From Laburnicola sp. R22_1 (lineage: Eukaryota > Ascomycota > Dothideomycetes > Pleosporales > Didymosphaeriaceae): a DNA stretch of 64,000 nucleotides. Under the pieces are notes generated by a model. It was not told the DNA's origin. It worked only from the letters and a program-made list of their open reading frames with translations, and did no database searches. How positions within the stretch are numbered: position 1 is the first letter of the stretch; each line of letters begins with the position of its first letter. The DNA lies in assembly GCA_014281115.1 (NCBI GenBank), contig JACONQ010000014.1, positions 496,001 to 560,000 on the forward strand. The letters run 5' to 3'. This document shows, piece by piece, positions 12,528 through 23,180 of this stretch. Position numbers and translations under genes: made by a program.

Positions 12528-13731
12528 CTAGAACTTCCATGCACTTTCCGCCGCATTCCAATCGAAATCGCCCTCGTTCCCACCCGTTTCAGCAGCCCAC
12601 GCTGGACAGTCCTCGACATCTCTTTGATTGTCGCCGACCCAGTTATACCAAAGTCCTAGTGCTTCGTTAGTAAGAGGTGGCGTCATGATGGAGTCGCACA
12701 TGCGATTCCATGCGTACTGCTCGTTAAGTACGAGACAGTACGAAAACCAAGGATCAAAGACTGGAAATGTTTCACCGTACCTGATGACCATTCTAGCGAT
12801 CGCTGAAAGCGCAAAGGAAAACAATCATTCTCCGTCTCCAGTAGCTTCTTGTATTGGTCCCTAAGGCGCGGATTCTTGTTGATGATCTCCGTCACCATGT
12901 CCTTGTCCAGTAATGTGATCGGCTCACCATCGCTTGAATCGACGACGTTCGTTGAGACTTCCATCAAGATGCATGCCTCCATGTGGCTTAGCAATACGCT
13001 GAATATCTCCTCATAGTTACTCCGAGTATTCTTGAAGTCGGTCAGCCTCCGGTCCAATGATGCTCTGAGCGCTTCGTCAGTCGGCCTCTTGGAAAAATTG
13101 TATTCCTTCGATGTCAGTATGCGGAGAGCCCTCATGATAGCCGCCTCATTCTGGAAGTAAAGGAGGAGTAGCTCTGGAAATTTTGCTATCTCGGAGCGGA
13201 ACACGGGCTCAAGAGGATTGAGAAATCGAAAATCTCGCCCATGCTCAGCATTGCGTGCTTGTATTTTGAAATGTGTCTCTCGCCATTCAAGTTCGTTATC
13301 CCAGCGCTCCATACTGTGCTGCATCGCAGCATGTTCTTGTTCGGCGTGGTATACGGCGATTGTGACGCGGAACACTAGAGCCTCTTTGGAGAGAGGGGGA
13401 GGCGGCGATGGTGAGCGGGAGCAAGGCATGACTGTAACGGACACATCTTGGTTATTGGCGATGCTGACCACTTCTTCTGTGGCATTTGATGCAGTCGCAT
13501 CGTCCTCTGTGTCAGTGCTTTCTCTTGCAGCGCTCGCGGCGGCCAGGACGTCTCGCACGCAAATGCCTTGACGCCTCAACTCGGGGAAGTCCTCGCTGTC
13601 TGGGTGGTGTGGCGCAAGTCAATAAGATCGAAGCAGACCAGGGGGTTTAATGCATATAGAGTGGACTCGGGCTACCTACAAAGATCATCGTCGTCAGAAG
13701 ACATCGTGGGCGGGCCTGTTGCTGCATCCAT
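12528..13731 (-). CDS. Unknown protein; 3' part needs an intron or has a frameshift
   Basis: The first exon (13731-13680, starting MDAATGPPTMSSDDDDL) joins across an 80-nt intron to 13599. A long frame then runs down to about 12781. It is helical and charged, with no family I recognise (e.g. ILTSKEYNFSKRPTDEALRA, YEEIFSVLLSHMEACILMEV). The protein then continues in another frame (12824-12528, with YGETFPVFDPWFSYCLVLNE and ending WNAAESAWKF). One model uses an intron at 12780-12656 (125 nt) and gives 332 aa. A second uses a GTGAGC donor within the DSSDGE codons and the acceptor CTTTCAG near 12803. Each removes protein-like sequence, and each intron would be about twice the local norm. A single-base frameshift is a real alternative. 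Confidence 0.6.
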
Positions 13732-14576
13732 ATGGCCCGGTGTGGCGTGGCGGTGTTGAGTGAGGTTGGATGTCAATTCAGAAGGGGGAAACAGAAGAAC
13801 TGACCCAAACACAACACAAAAGTGAGTCGCGGTACGCGCGCCGTGGCGAGGAAGGCGCAAGCCGTATGTGACGCTGTTTGTTGCTCCTTTCCAAACAGTC
13901 TGTGAAAATAATGTAAGCGGCGCGTCTCAAGCCCAGAGCTTTCCCTTGGAAATGTCCTACGGGTAATATTAATGCAAGCTGCATTTTAAGTGAAAGTGCC
14001 TACATATTATCGGATTTTAATGTCACCCACTGTGAAGCGTTGATGGGTGTTTACCTTCACGCCTTAGATATGACTACTTCTAGTGAGTTGAAGCTCACAC
14101 TGTTCTTTCGAGCGCTGCAATGACCAGATATTCGCGGGTAGATGTTTGCTACTGAACACAAGCGGAATGTTCTTTGCTAGAATCTGCAACTTCTCATCAA
14201 CAGTCTCATGCGGGATCAGAAAAACTGGCTACCTTCAAGATATGTACAATACCATGGCGTGAGAGGCTTTAACAAGATACGGATTTACAAATCGACGAGG
14301 TCTAGAATTCGCAGGCGATTCGATGTGCAATGGGCGGTCATACATGCTGTGCCACCAGCAGTGTCAGTTGCTACTCAAAACTTGATTCACTACCAAAGAT
14401 CATATACCATTTACATGATAGGCTAATTTAGCGTTCAGCAAAAAGTAGGTGTCTCCAACCATTTGTGCGATAATCCATGCGCTCATTCAGTCAGTTGATA
14501 GTAAGGCCCGCAAGCTAGCCGGAGCACTCGTTACTGCAAACAGTATCGATAATACAGTGCACTAGCTAACTAGATG
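13732..14576. other. Intergenic, no gene seen
   Basis: AT-richer sequence with short frames only. It contains the promoter of the minus-strand unknown gene on the left and the 3' flank of the P450 remnant on the right. Confidence 0.5.
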
Positions 14577-15524
14577 TTAACGTGCTACTGGACGCACTGG
14601 AAGCCCGTCCACCAGATGTGCCGATCCAAGTTGAGTCTGATATGCGCGCTCGCCATCCACCATCTTCACTCCCTTGCGTTTATGAACCTGGTCCCACTCC
14701 GAGAAAGCTTCTTTGAGGTCGAAGTCGCGGACCGTCAGCGCGAGTACGATTTTCAATTCAGTCATCGCGTGGTCCGTTCCGATGCATGCACGCGGGCCGA
14801 GCTCGAATGGACGCCATGCGTTTTTCAGCGGTCGCAACTCCTCCGGGCGATCCTCGTCGGGAAGGAAACGTTCGGGGATGAACTCGTCGATGCGTGGCCA
14901 CCAGAGAGGGTTGTGGTGGAGTCCGTTATGGACTGCCCAGACGAGACAGTTGACGGTTGGGAATTGCTGGCCTTTTGAATTCGTCAGCATGAAGTTATCC
15001 ACGCTGCCCCGTGGCGACGAGACAACAGGGAAGATGGGAAGCGTTTCCTTGATTACGGCTAGTGTGTACGGTAGGCGGTTCAGGAGCGCTGGGTTCTCAG
15101 ATAAGACTGAAGCAGCCCTATTCCGATCAGGTCCAAGCACTGCATCATGCTCCGCTCGGTTCTTGGACATGGCTTCAGGATTGCGCGAGAGCAGAAGCCA
15201 AGAATAACAGATGGTTGTAGATGTCGCGTCGTGGCCAGCAAATATGAAAACCTTCATCTGGCTCACTGCGTATTTTGGGAAGACCGCATCTAGCTTGCCT
15301 CTGTCGTAACCAGCCAATGTCTTCTCCGATTTGTACGCGTTCAAAGCGAGGTCGATGATGGTCCTAATTTTCGGATTTTCTTGCGACGTGGTATACCGCT
15401 TGTCCAGATCGCGGTTGATATATTTGTCCATGATCCTTTGGTTGTTCCATATGTGAAAGTAGCGCATAGGATTGAGGAGCATTCCAATACCCATCTCAAG
15501 TCCAAATGCTGCCCACTGCCGCTG
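14577..15524 (-). pseudogene. Cytochrome P450, 5'-truncated remnant
   Basis: The frame is open from just after a TAG at 15527-15525 to the TAA at 14577. It covers only the C-terminal part of a fungal P450; from the Met at 15494 there are 305 residues against about 500 for the family. Numbered from that Met, the I-helix motif AGHDAT is at 86-91, the PERF-type motif FIPERF at 205-210, and the heme loop FELGPRACIG at 230-239 with ligand Cys237. The K-helix ExxR motif reads ETLP (150-153), so the invariant Arg is replaced by Pro (codon 15038-15036). The membrane anchor and helices A to about F are missing. The upstream frame (15924-15496) has a hydrophobic run but does not splice cleanly onto this part. 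I infer a decayed gene. Its closest surviving neighbour is the divergent FAD oxidase. Confidence 0.7.
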
Positions 15525-16543
15525 CTAGAGCAAGGCTGAAATCCATGGGTTGGGCTGCCCTTGTATGTTCAGTTTGGTGTCTCTGGGGCAAACGCGTTTT
15601 AGCGCACACTACAAATGTTAGAGTTGCACATCTACCAAGCAAAATGATGGCCATGCTAGTTCTCGAAGCTGCCGGCAACTGTCCACGAAAGCTCTCGGGA
15701 ATCGACCGTTCCGGTTGGAGGAGTTCCATTTGAGTGAATTCGCCGGCTTCCTCGTAATGTATGGTGAGCAACAATGAAATGAAAGTAACGCAAATAATTT
15801 CTAGAAGGATTGACAGGGTGAGCGTCTCAGCGATGCTTGAGAGTGAAAGAGATGTTGAGCCCAGGACGGGTCGCAGGTGGGTTAAGATGATGACGTAATG
15901 GACACGGCGTGCCGAAAAGCTCACGTCTGTCTACCGTATCTTCTACCATGTTCGTGTGAAATGCACAGTATGCATGTTCATGTACGCTTCAGCTATCGTG
16001 TGGCTTCATGATGCAGGTGCGCTCTTGGAATCATCGACTGATTAGAAATGATATGCAGGGCTGTTCCGCACCTTCTCTCTTCAACATGGACGCTCCAAGT
16101 ACCAAGCCCAATATTTGGCTGCATCTCGTATCATGAGCCCAGTGTTGCACGGTGTGAACAACATATACCCGGATGCTGACCACCATGCTTTAGCCATGGC
16201 CGCAGATACAGCTGCAGGATAAAAGTTTGAGTACAGTCTACCTTCGTATTGCTCATCCTGTGGTAACACACGATAACTGAACGCTTATCCTAGTCCTGTA
16301 TGCGGCCGCATTTGCATCCCGACAGGGATGTTGAATATATTTGCCCACCTACCGGGTCCGCACACGAGGCTACACGAGACGATATATTAACCTATCCATA
16401 GGGTCGGAAGTAGTGATCGGCATTGCTGCATCGGTTTTTACAACTTGGGACGCATCCGATGCACGTATATTATTGGAGTGTGTGTTTCGGTATTCGATTT
16501 TGAGCTTGTGCGGATGCTTCTATTAAACTCGAACATACTCACA
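15525..16543. other. Divergent intergenic region between P450 remnant and FAD oxidase
   Basis: It holds possible degraded 5' P450 sequence (about 15525-15924) and the promoter of the FAD oxidase. A block at 16195-16300 resembles one in the promoter at 62.1 kb and is listed separately. Confidence 0.5.
16195..16300. repeat. Diverged promoter block, copy A
   Basis: It shares with 62052-62175 an ordered series of words: CATGGC, then TACAG, then AAAAGTTTGAGTA, then GTATTGCT.ATC, then TTATCCTAGTCCT. Gaps between the words differ by a few bases. It lies 244 bp upstream of the FAD oxidase ATG. It may be a duplicated regulatory region or the remnant of a dispersed repeat. Confidence 0.65.
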
Positions 16544-18625
16544 ATGGTTTGTGTGCATCAGCTCGATCATTTGGTCCGAAATGTTATTTTATACGTTTTT
16601 GCACTGCTTGCGAGCGTGGTGTTGGGGGTCAACTTCGATTTCGAAAACACTCAGCTTACAGAAGCAGAAACACTTGAATACCCAGCTATTCGCTTCAGCG
16701 ACCCCTTGCAACCTTCCCCCCAGGAAGAGTGTCGGTATATCCCTGGCGATGACAACTGGCCCAGTGATTCAGAATGGGCGCTCTTCAACGAGACGCTCGG
16801 TGGTGTTCTGCTCAAGCCTCTACCGTTAGCTATATCGTGCTATGCAGGACCTTTATACGATGCGAACAAATGTGCGGCTTTGCAGAGGAGCTGGACTAGC
16901 ATGAGTCAACAGTAAGTGGTCAAGAGTAATGTAGGGATGAGTTGGTGCTGATGAAGCAGTGCAAATCATCCCATCAGCGTCATGTCGCAGTGGTCCTCAG
17001 GCATGTCTTGTGTGCCTACGAACAATCCGAATTCAGCATGCAGCCAGGGTGGGTATCCAGTGTACGTGGTAGACGCGAGGACGGTGCGGCATGTGCAGAT
17101 GGCTGTCAATTTTGCACGAAACAAGAACATACGGCTGGTCATAAAGTATGTAGAATGTCTTTACAGTCCCGAATTTACATGGAAAAGGCTAACGAAAGGA
17201 AGAAACTCCGGACATGACTTCAACGGCAAATCAATAGGCGGTGGTGCGATCTCAGTCTGGGTTCACAACCTCAAAGGCTTGACCTACCACGCCGACTACA
17301 TGACTTCGGGCTATAACGGTCGCGCTATAGCCATCGCGGGAGGTACCCAGGCCTCCGAGCTGAGTTCCGCATCGAGGATGTACAATACAACGATTCTGAA
17401 TGCAGGAGGACCTACCGTTGCCGTTGCAGGTGGATATTTCCAAGGCGCTGGGCATAGTATATATGCCAGCTTATTTGGGCTGGCCGCAGATCATGTCTTG
17501 CAAATTCGCGCCGTTACCGCTAATGGCCAATATATTGTCGCCGATAGCGAGACCAACCAAGATTTGTTTTGGGCATTCAGGGGAGGAGGCGGAGGTAGGT
17601 GTTCTATATACGTTCCTTAAGAAATGATGCTGATACTGGAAACAGGTACCTTCGGCATCGTGACTTCAATCATCGTCCGCACTTTTCCCACTACACCAAT
17701 CGCCAGCACCAGCATATCCTTTTCTACAGTCCCCCGCTCCGGACAACCCGCTCTCTCGAACGAAACATTCTGGGCTGGTTTGAGGGCATACTGGGAGTAT
17801 TCTGTAGAAGTCTGCACCAATAAAGGATTTGGCTACGACTTTATCCGCCACGCCTCAGGCTCTGGAATCACCGGCTTCACCTTCACAACCTCGATATCAT
17901 TACCGAACTGCACGACGGCCGAGCTGCGAGCTTTTACAAGACCGTTCTTAGAACATTTGAACGAGATCGGTATCCCAGTCCCGATACCCAGGATGCAAAA
18001 GTTTGATGTACCAAACATGCAGGATGAGTCTGCCGGCGACATCGGAATCAACGCAATCGGTGACACCGTCGGTAATACCCTCATAGCCTCACGCCTCTTC
18101 CAGCGCTCCAACTACGCTACCCCGGCCTCTATTTCCGCCATGCATGACGCTATACGCTCGGCAATCGAAGAAGGTGGCTACAACTTCCATGGTCAACTAA
18201 TGAGCCCCACGCTCTCCGTGGCCGGTAATCCCTCTAACGCCATCCTTCCAGCCTTCAGAAAAGCCATCATGCATACACAACTATACGAGCGGAACGCCTG
18301 GTGGGACAGCAGCGCTGTTGTCGAATCTGCCCAACAGCAAGCAAAACGACACGATAGGCTGCAATCATACATGCAAACGTGGCGAGACCTCACGCCGGGC
18401 GGTGGAAGCTATATGAACGAAGGCGATATGCAGGATCCGGAGTGGAAGCAGACTTTCTTTGGGGAGAACTACGAGAGATTGCTTGCTGTAAAGAAGGAAT
18501 GGGATCCTGAGGGTGTGTTCTGGGTTATTTCTGGGGTGGGAAGTGACGAGTGGGAGCTCAGGGGCAGTAGTGGTGGTGGAAGAGGTGGTCTTTTTACGCA
18601 GGACGGAAGGCTGTGTAGACTTTAG
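16544..18625 (+). CDS. Secreted FAD-linked oxidase, berberine-bridge (BBE) type
   Basis: Exons 16544-16911, 16957-17145, 17203-17594 and 17646-18625 give 642 aa. A hydrophobic N-terminus (NVILYVFALLASVVLG) suggests secretion or membrane entry. The FAD-binding PCMH domain is recognised from NIRLVIK-NSGHDFNGKSIG, created by removing the 57-nt second intron, with His190 at the usual covalent-flavin site. It continues with a Gly-rich segment (GGTQASELSSA, AVAGGYFQGAGHS) and GGGGTFGIVTSI across the third intron. The BBE C-terminal signature DPEGVFWVISGVGSDEWEL is near the end. Family members oxidise alcohols or alkaloid-like and other secondary metabolites, often in gene clusters. The substrate is unknown. 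The first intron ends in a tandem AAGCAG acceptor that could add or drop one Ser residue. The gene appears intact. Confidence 0.9.
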
Positions 18626-19209
18626 GGATGAGATGGGTCTCGCAATCATGTTTTGGAGAAAGCTGGTCTGTAAGATGGAGGTGAGTGCTCAGAGTGGGAG
18701 GACGCGAACAATGGCTGACGACAAGAAATGGACGCTTTTATGAATTGCTTTTTATATACACGCGTCTACGTTGATTTTCTATGTTCTAGTGTATCACCGT
18801 ATACTATACAGACTTGGTCGTTAAGTGAGTGAGTCAGCGTAAGTGCACAAAGGTAAAGCAAGTATCCAAAACTCGGAAGGAGCGACTCCAACCCTTTCAC
18901 TTCTCGCCTATCACGTAAGCAACCTCCGTGTCTTTTACTACAAGTTCCTACTTTTCACACTCCGTTTTAGCTTTTTCCTTACCCACGCGACTTTATCTAC
19001 TCGGTCACTCAACCTGTCAAATTTTAGCGCGACCTCGCGACTCGACCTTCCCTCGCTCGGTGCATCAACACAAACAAGCCAAATTACCCACGTCAACCAA
19101 CAATTGTACACCACACACGCACGCCTCTTACACGCAGTAAGTCGCACCACCATCACCGCCACTAAAAGCTCCTAACAAACAAACCTAGCTCCCACCATCA
19201 CCACCCACA
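18626..19209. other. Intergenic and 5' leader
   Basis: No gene is seen. The right 250 bp is C/T- and CA-rich, as fungal 5' leaders often are, and leads into the ATG at 19210. Confidence 0.5.
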
Positions 19210-19740
19210 ATGTCTTCCTCCAACACCACCGCCTCCGCCCCCGCCCCCACCTCCACCAGCACCGGCACCAATTTCTACGACCCCGATTCCACCGACTTCT
19301 ACGACCCAACAACCGACTTCGCCGACCTCGGCCGCGAACGCTACGACCACGACACCGCCGCCATCGGCGACCGCGACTCGGCGCTCTACACCTCGGGCCC
19401 CATAACCATGCACCAAGGCCGCGCCCCCGCCGGCAAAGAGTCGCAGGTCTTCGCCTGGTCCGCGTTCCAGTACGCGACCGAGGACAAGGATGAGCGCGAG
19501 GAGCTCAAGGGCGATTTGCATGGCGGCCAGTTGCATCGGTTGAATAAGGCGGCGCGGGGGGAGACGGTCGTGCAGAGGGGTGGTGCGAGGGGAGGCAGGG
19601 CGGGAGGGAGGGAGGAGCGCGGTGCTGCGGATGAGGGGTTGGTTGCCGGGAGGAAGGGGGCGGAGGGGATGCCGCCGTTGGCGATGGGGAGGGCGGAGGA
19701 GTTGGGTGAGGAGTTGTTTTGGGATGGGAAGATTTGTTAG
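19210..19740 (+). CDS. Unknown low-complexity protein
   Basis: A single exon of 176 codons. The N-terminal 30 residues are Ser/Thr/Ala/Pro-rich. Tyr/Asp-rich repeats follow (NFYDPDSTDFYDPTTDF). The middle part is the most structured (SQVFAWSAFQYATEDKDERE, LHGGQLHRLNKAARGE). The C-terminal third is Gly/Arg/Glu-rich. The start has good context (ACAATGTCT) behind a pyrimidine-rich leader. I do not recognise a family. The strong GC codon bias and the start context make it a likely real gene. It is convergent with the METTL16-like gene. Confidence 0.6.
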   Translation: MSSSNTTASAPAPTSTSTGTNFYDPDSTDFYDPTTDFADLGRERYDHDTAAIGDRDSALYTSGPITMHQGRAPAGKESQVFAWSAFQYATEDKDEREELKGDLHGGQLHRLNKAARGETVVQRGGARGGRAGGREERGAADEGLVAGRKGAEGMPPLAMGRAEELGEELFWDGKIC

Positions 19741-20004
19741 ATGGCGGATGGCGTAGGGTGGGAAGGTTCTCGGGATGATGGGGGGTTGAGTGGGACGACA
19801 GTGTAGGAGGCCGAGGCGCCGTAGGATGGTTTCATGATTGTGGGCATGACCGCCTAGTAGGAAAGTTTCTTACTTTTCGGGGAAGAATTACGAGGAAGAG
19901 TCTCTTGAAAAAGACTCCAAGATGCCTATACCACTACCTACTCTTCTAACCCTGTGCGACACTAAAGCGATGCTCAACTTCACCACAACACCCCTTCCCA
20001 TACC

Positions 20005-21382
20005 CTACCCACCCCTCTTAAAACTCCGATGCACCATCCCACAAAAGCTCTCCCAAAGCACCCGATCCCTCCCCCTCACCCACTCAATCACCACCTCCCC
20101 CGCCTCCCCAACCACCCCCAACCGAAACCCCAACGCTACCTCCCCACCCTCCACTCCGTTCTGCATATCCACATCCACATCCCCAGTTCCTGCCGCAGCC
20201 ATTTTCTTCTTACGCTCATATTCCCGTCTGTAAGCGCGTTTCCACACATTCTCCGCCGCTTCGCCAATGCCGGTTGAGGTTTTGGGATCCCATGTCCAGC
20301 GCAGATGTAGTCGGGATGCTTGCTGGTTGATTATGTGGGCAGCGGTGTTTGCGTCGATTTCGGGCGGTAGAGGGAAGCTGTACTTTGTAGGGAAGGGGAG
20401 GTATTCGTTTGCGACTTTTTCGATGCGAGCGAGGTCCTGGGGGAGGTTAATGCGAATATTCTACCCAACAACAGGGTAGGTAACGGGATGAGAAGCTTAC
20501 ATTACGAGGTCGATAGTCTGCGAAACTCCAGGCGACGATCCACCGCTTTGTTGCGCCGCCAACGTCGATACAGCCGACTGCCCAGTTAGTGATATCGAGC
20601 TTCTTTAGAAGATCGATGATGGCCTTTGCGCTGCTCATTTTGCCGAAGAGACTAGTGTACCACGTTACTTTCTCCCGTAGGACGAGACTCTCGTTAAGGA
20701 TGCGCGTGACGAAGCCTAGATCGCCGCCTGGGCATACCATCTCCACCTCAGCACCCGTGCATACTGCATTCGGCTTCCAGGTCTTTCCTTCGCCGTGGAG
20801 ACTGTTCCGCATATCTGTTGTGTCGGCGAAGAAGGGCGGGTTGCAAATGGTGAAGTCGAGCTTGTCGACGCCGAGGTATTTTAGCGGGATGAGTGGTTGC
20901 GAGTCTATCGTCTGTAGCATCTTGGTCCGCATAACCAGGTTATTGAGAGTGAGGTTCCGGACTGCGGAGTCGAAGCTCTTCTTGTCTACATCTGTAGCAC
21001 ACATGGTCCAATTCGGTCGTGTCTTCAGGCAGAGCATGGTATAAATTGCAGACGAACCGGTGCCGATGTCCAGACCTACAACCTTTCGCCCTGGATCATA
21101 GCCATCTGAGTAGTTGGGACTGGTAGAATCGAGGAGGGATTGGATCCAAGACACGTAGTTCCAGCGATTTGGGACTGGAGGGCATAACCGATCATCCGGT
21201 ACCTCCAAGCGCAGGTCGAAGTCTACTTTCAGGAGCGTTTTTGACAAGATTCTCGTGGTTTCTGCATCTTGAAAGTCGAGCTGGCCTACGCTTTTCTGCC
21301 AGATTGTCTTGAAATCACCATCTTGCTTTGCCAAGGCTTTGAAGTCCACATCGTGGTAAGGTGGACGTTGCGTCAAGTCCAT
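20005..21382 (-). CDS. METTL16-like RNA m6A methyltransferase
   Basis: Two exons (21382-20501, 20460-20005; 40-nt intron) give 445 aa. The class I methyltransferase fold shows the SAM-binding motif VVGLDIGTGSSAIY (101-114) and the catalytic N-P-P-F motif (ICNPPFF, 179-185). It also has the family segment CTGAEVEMVCPGGDLGFVTR. The start at 21382 gives the typical opening MDLTQRPPYHDVDFKALAK. Known relatives methylate adenosine in the U6 snRNA ACAGAGA box and in some mRNAs in the nucleus. The bacterial homologue RlmF modifies 23S rRNA. The second exon encodes a basic segment (VWKRAYRREYERKKKM) and a Gly/Glu-rich tail. All catalytic residues are present. Confidence 0.92.
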
Positions 21383-21786
21383 GTTGCCGGAAAAGACCAA
21401 TTTAAGATGGTAAGTGGCTATGCTCTAACCCTTTGAATAAGTGCCGGCCTGTGTCACCTTTTTTCAGAGAGTTGATGAATGTTGTGTCGTGGAGAGAAGA
21501 GCGATGCTCAGCCGACGCATAGAGCTAGGGCGCTCGGACCCGCCTATCGCTGATTGGTTGAGCGTAGTCGCCGAACAAATGATGGCGGCGACGCGCGCCT
21601 GGGTTAGGATGACCATATCGGCATTGAGAACGACTGCAAATAGTAGGGAAACACAGTTGAAGCGTTGTACAAAATCCGCTCTAGGCGAGGAAACGTAGAA
21701 CTTAGCTCCTCTATCCAAGTGCTCAATCCAGATCAGACCCAGTGCCCTATATGTCCAGACTCGGTAAATTCGCACATTGCATGTCG
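21383..21786. other. Intergenic, promoter of METTL16-like gene
   Basis: About 400 bp separates the METTL16-like start from the MET8 3' end, both on the minus strand. No gene is seen. Confidence 0.5.
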
Positions 21787-22628
21787 TTAGATGAGGAAAG
21801 GACCATCGTACGCGCCGTCAGGCTCCTGAAGACGAACTTCGTCTAGTGACGGAACGGTTCCCGGTCTGTAGAATGCCAGCAGCTCTTCCATATCTTCTTC
21901 GGTCATATCGCACAGGTCATCGAGTGTCCACTGTTCGCAGACCTTTGACATCCTGCGGTTCTCTTAGTACCAAGGAATGAACAAAGGCGGTTGGCAGGAC
22001 ATACCACTGCATCCTCTTAGGCCCTTCTTCCATGGCAGGCGCGACCGTGCGTAGCTTCCTCCGAAGCATGCCGACCCTCTGCACAGCGGTGCCGATATTA
22101 TGCGGCAGAGTAGCTGCGATCTGTCTTCGTACGATGTTGGCCAGCTTTGGGCCGTTGCCGTTCGTACTGACCATGATCTGCAGCGGCCCGTCGCGATGCA
22201 CGCTTCCAAAGTAGAAGTCGCATTCCGGCGGCACATCAGCGATGTTGGCGGCTATTCTTCTCTCCTGGCACAGCTTGTACACCTGTGTTGAGGCCTCGGG
22301 GTCGTCTACGGCGCACAGGACCATATCCACGCCATCGAGATCGGATGGTTCGAACTTGCGATCGACGAGGGTGACCTGCTTCTGGTCTACGCGGTAGGCT
22401 ACCTCGTCGTTGAGGCCTGAGCGAGGCGAGACGACGGTGACTTTGGCGTCTGCGTTGAGCACGTTTACAATGCGGCCGGCAGCCACCTGCTCTTGCGTGA
22501 GCGATGCGAGCCAACGTGAGCAGGGCACTTACCTCGCCGCCCCCAATGACGAGGACATGCTTGTTGCGAATCTGCCAGGCTAGAATGAGTGAGCCGCCGC
22601 CTTGAATCTCAGGATATGGGCTCTTCAT
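21787..22628 (-). CDS. MET8: Siroheme synthase: precorrin-2 dehydrogenase/ferrochelatase
   Basis: Three exons (22628-22533, 22486-22005, 21952-21787; introns 46 and 52 nt) give 247 aa, near the 274 aa of yeast Met8. The first junction completes the NAD-binding Rossmann motif VLVIGGGEVAAGRIVNVLNA (about 26-45). VLCAVDDPEAS holds the Asp of the family active site. The segment PPECDFYFGSVHRDGPLQIM and STNGNGPKLANIVRRQI are characteristic. The second junction restores RMQWMSKVCEQWTLDDLC. The enzyme uses NAD+ to convert precorrin-2 to sirohydrochlorin and then inserts Fe2+. This makes siroheme for sulfite and nitrite reductases, linking the gene to sulfur and nitrate assimilation. It is probably cytosolic. 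Confidence 0.95.
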
Positions 22629-23180
22629 GGCGGAGCGTGGGGGAGGAGGGCTGCTGGATTGTTGCGCCGAGATATTTTACGACGCCCACGCCCGTTCCCC
22701 ATTAGCCACAACCGCCCTGGCCGATCGACAGGATATCAACAAAAGCACATGTCCATTAATCGGCGAAATGCGACGAAGAAAGACTCATGCTCTGGTGCAT
22801 TGCCGTATTTTTGGACGGGGTAAACCCAGGACGGCGGGGGTCAGCCCTGCGAGATTGCTTGCGCCGAGCTGCCTGCACTCATGCCCACGCAACAATGCAA
22901 CCAGAGTTTGGCTTTATATATATATATAGAGTTTTGTGTGCGTATTAAGACTGTTTTGCGCTGCACCATGCCTGAGAAGCAACAGGACCTATTTTAGCAC
23001 TCCTTGGCCTGTGCCTGCAATTGTATGTATATAGGCCACAGGTGGTATGTGGTACCAATGGGCTTATGTCCGGTCGGTCCTACGAGAAGCAGGCCCGAGT
23101 TAGCGTGCTGTGCGTGCCTGGCCGCCTCGTGCTGGACCCATACCCATACGGTGCCATACCCATACCCATACCCATAACCC
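22629..23180. other. Divergent promoter MET8 / VAC1-like
   Basis: The region holds both promoters. It includes an (AT)n stretch around 22917-22928 and a CCATAC array at its right end. No gene is seen. Confidence 0.5.
23138..23180. repeat. CCCATA/CCATAC hexanucleotide array
   Basis: Six or seven imperfect CCCATA units end directly against the ATG of the VAC1-like gene; the last unit reads AACCC followed by ATG. It is too short and imperfect to be a telomere tract. Confidence 0.9.

Noticed and set aside
15496..15924. Hydrophobic minus-strand frame as the P450 N-terminus
   Set aside because: It has a TM-like run, but it does not match P450 regions after the anchor and it is in a different frame with no convincing splice to the C-terminal fragment.
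23138..23180. Possible interstitial telomere repeat
   Set aside because: The units are CCCATA/CCATAC, not CCCTAA, and few and imperfect.
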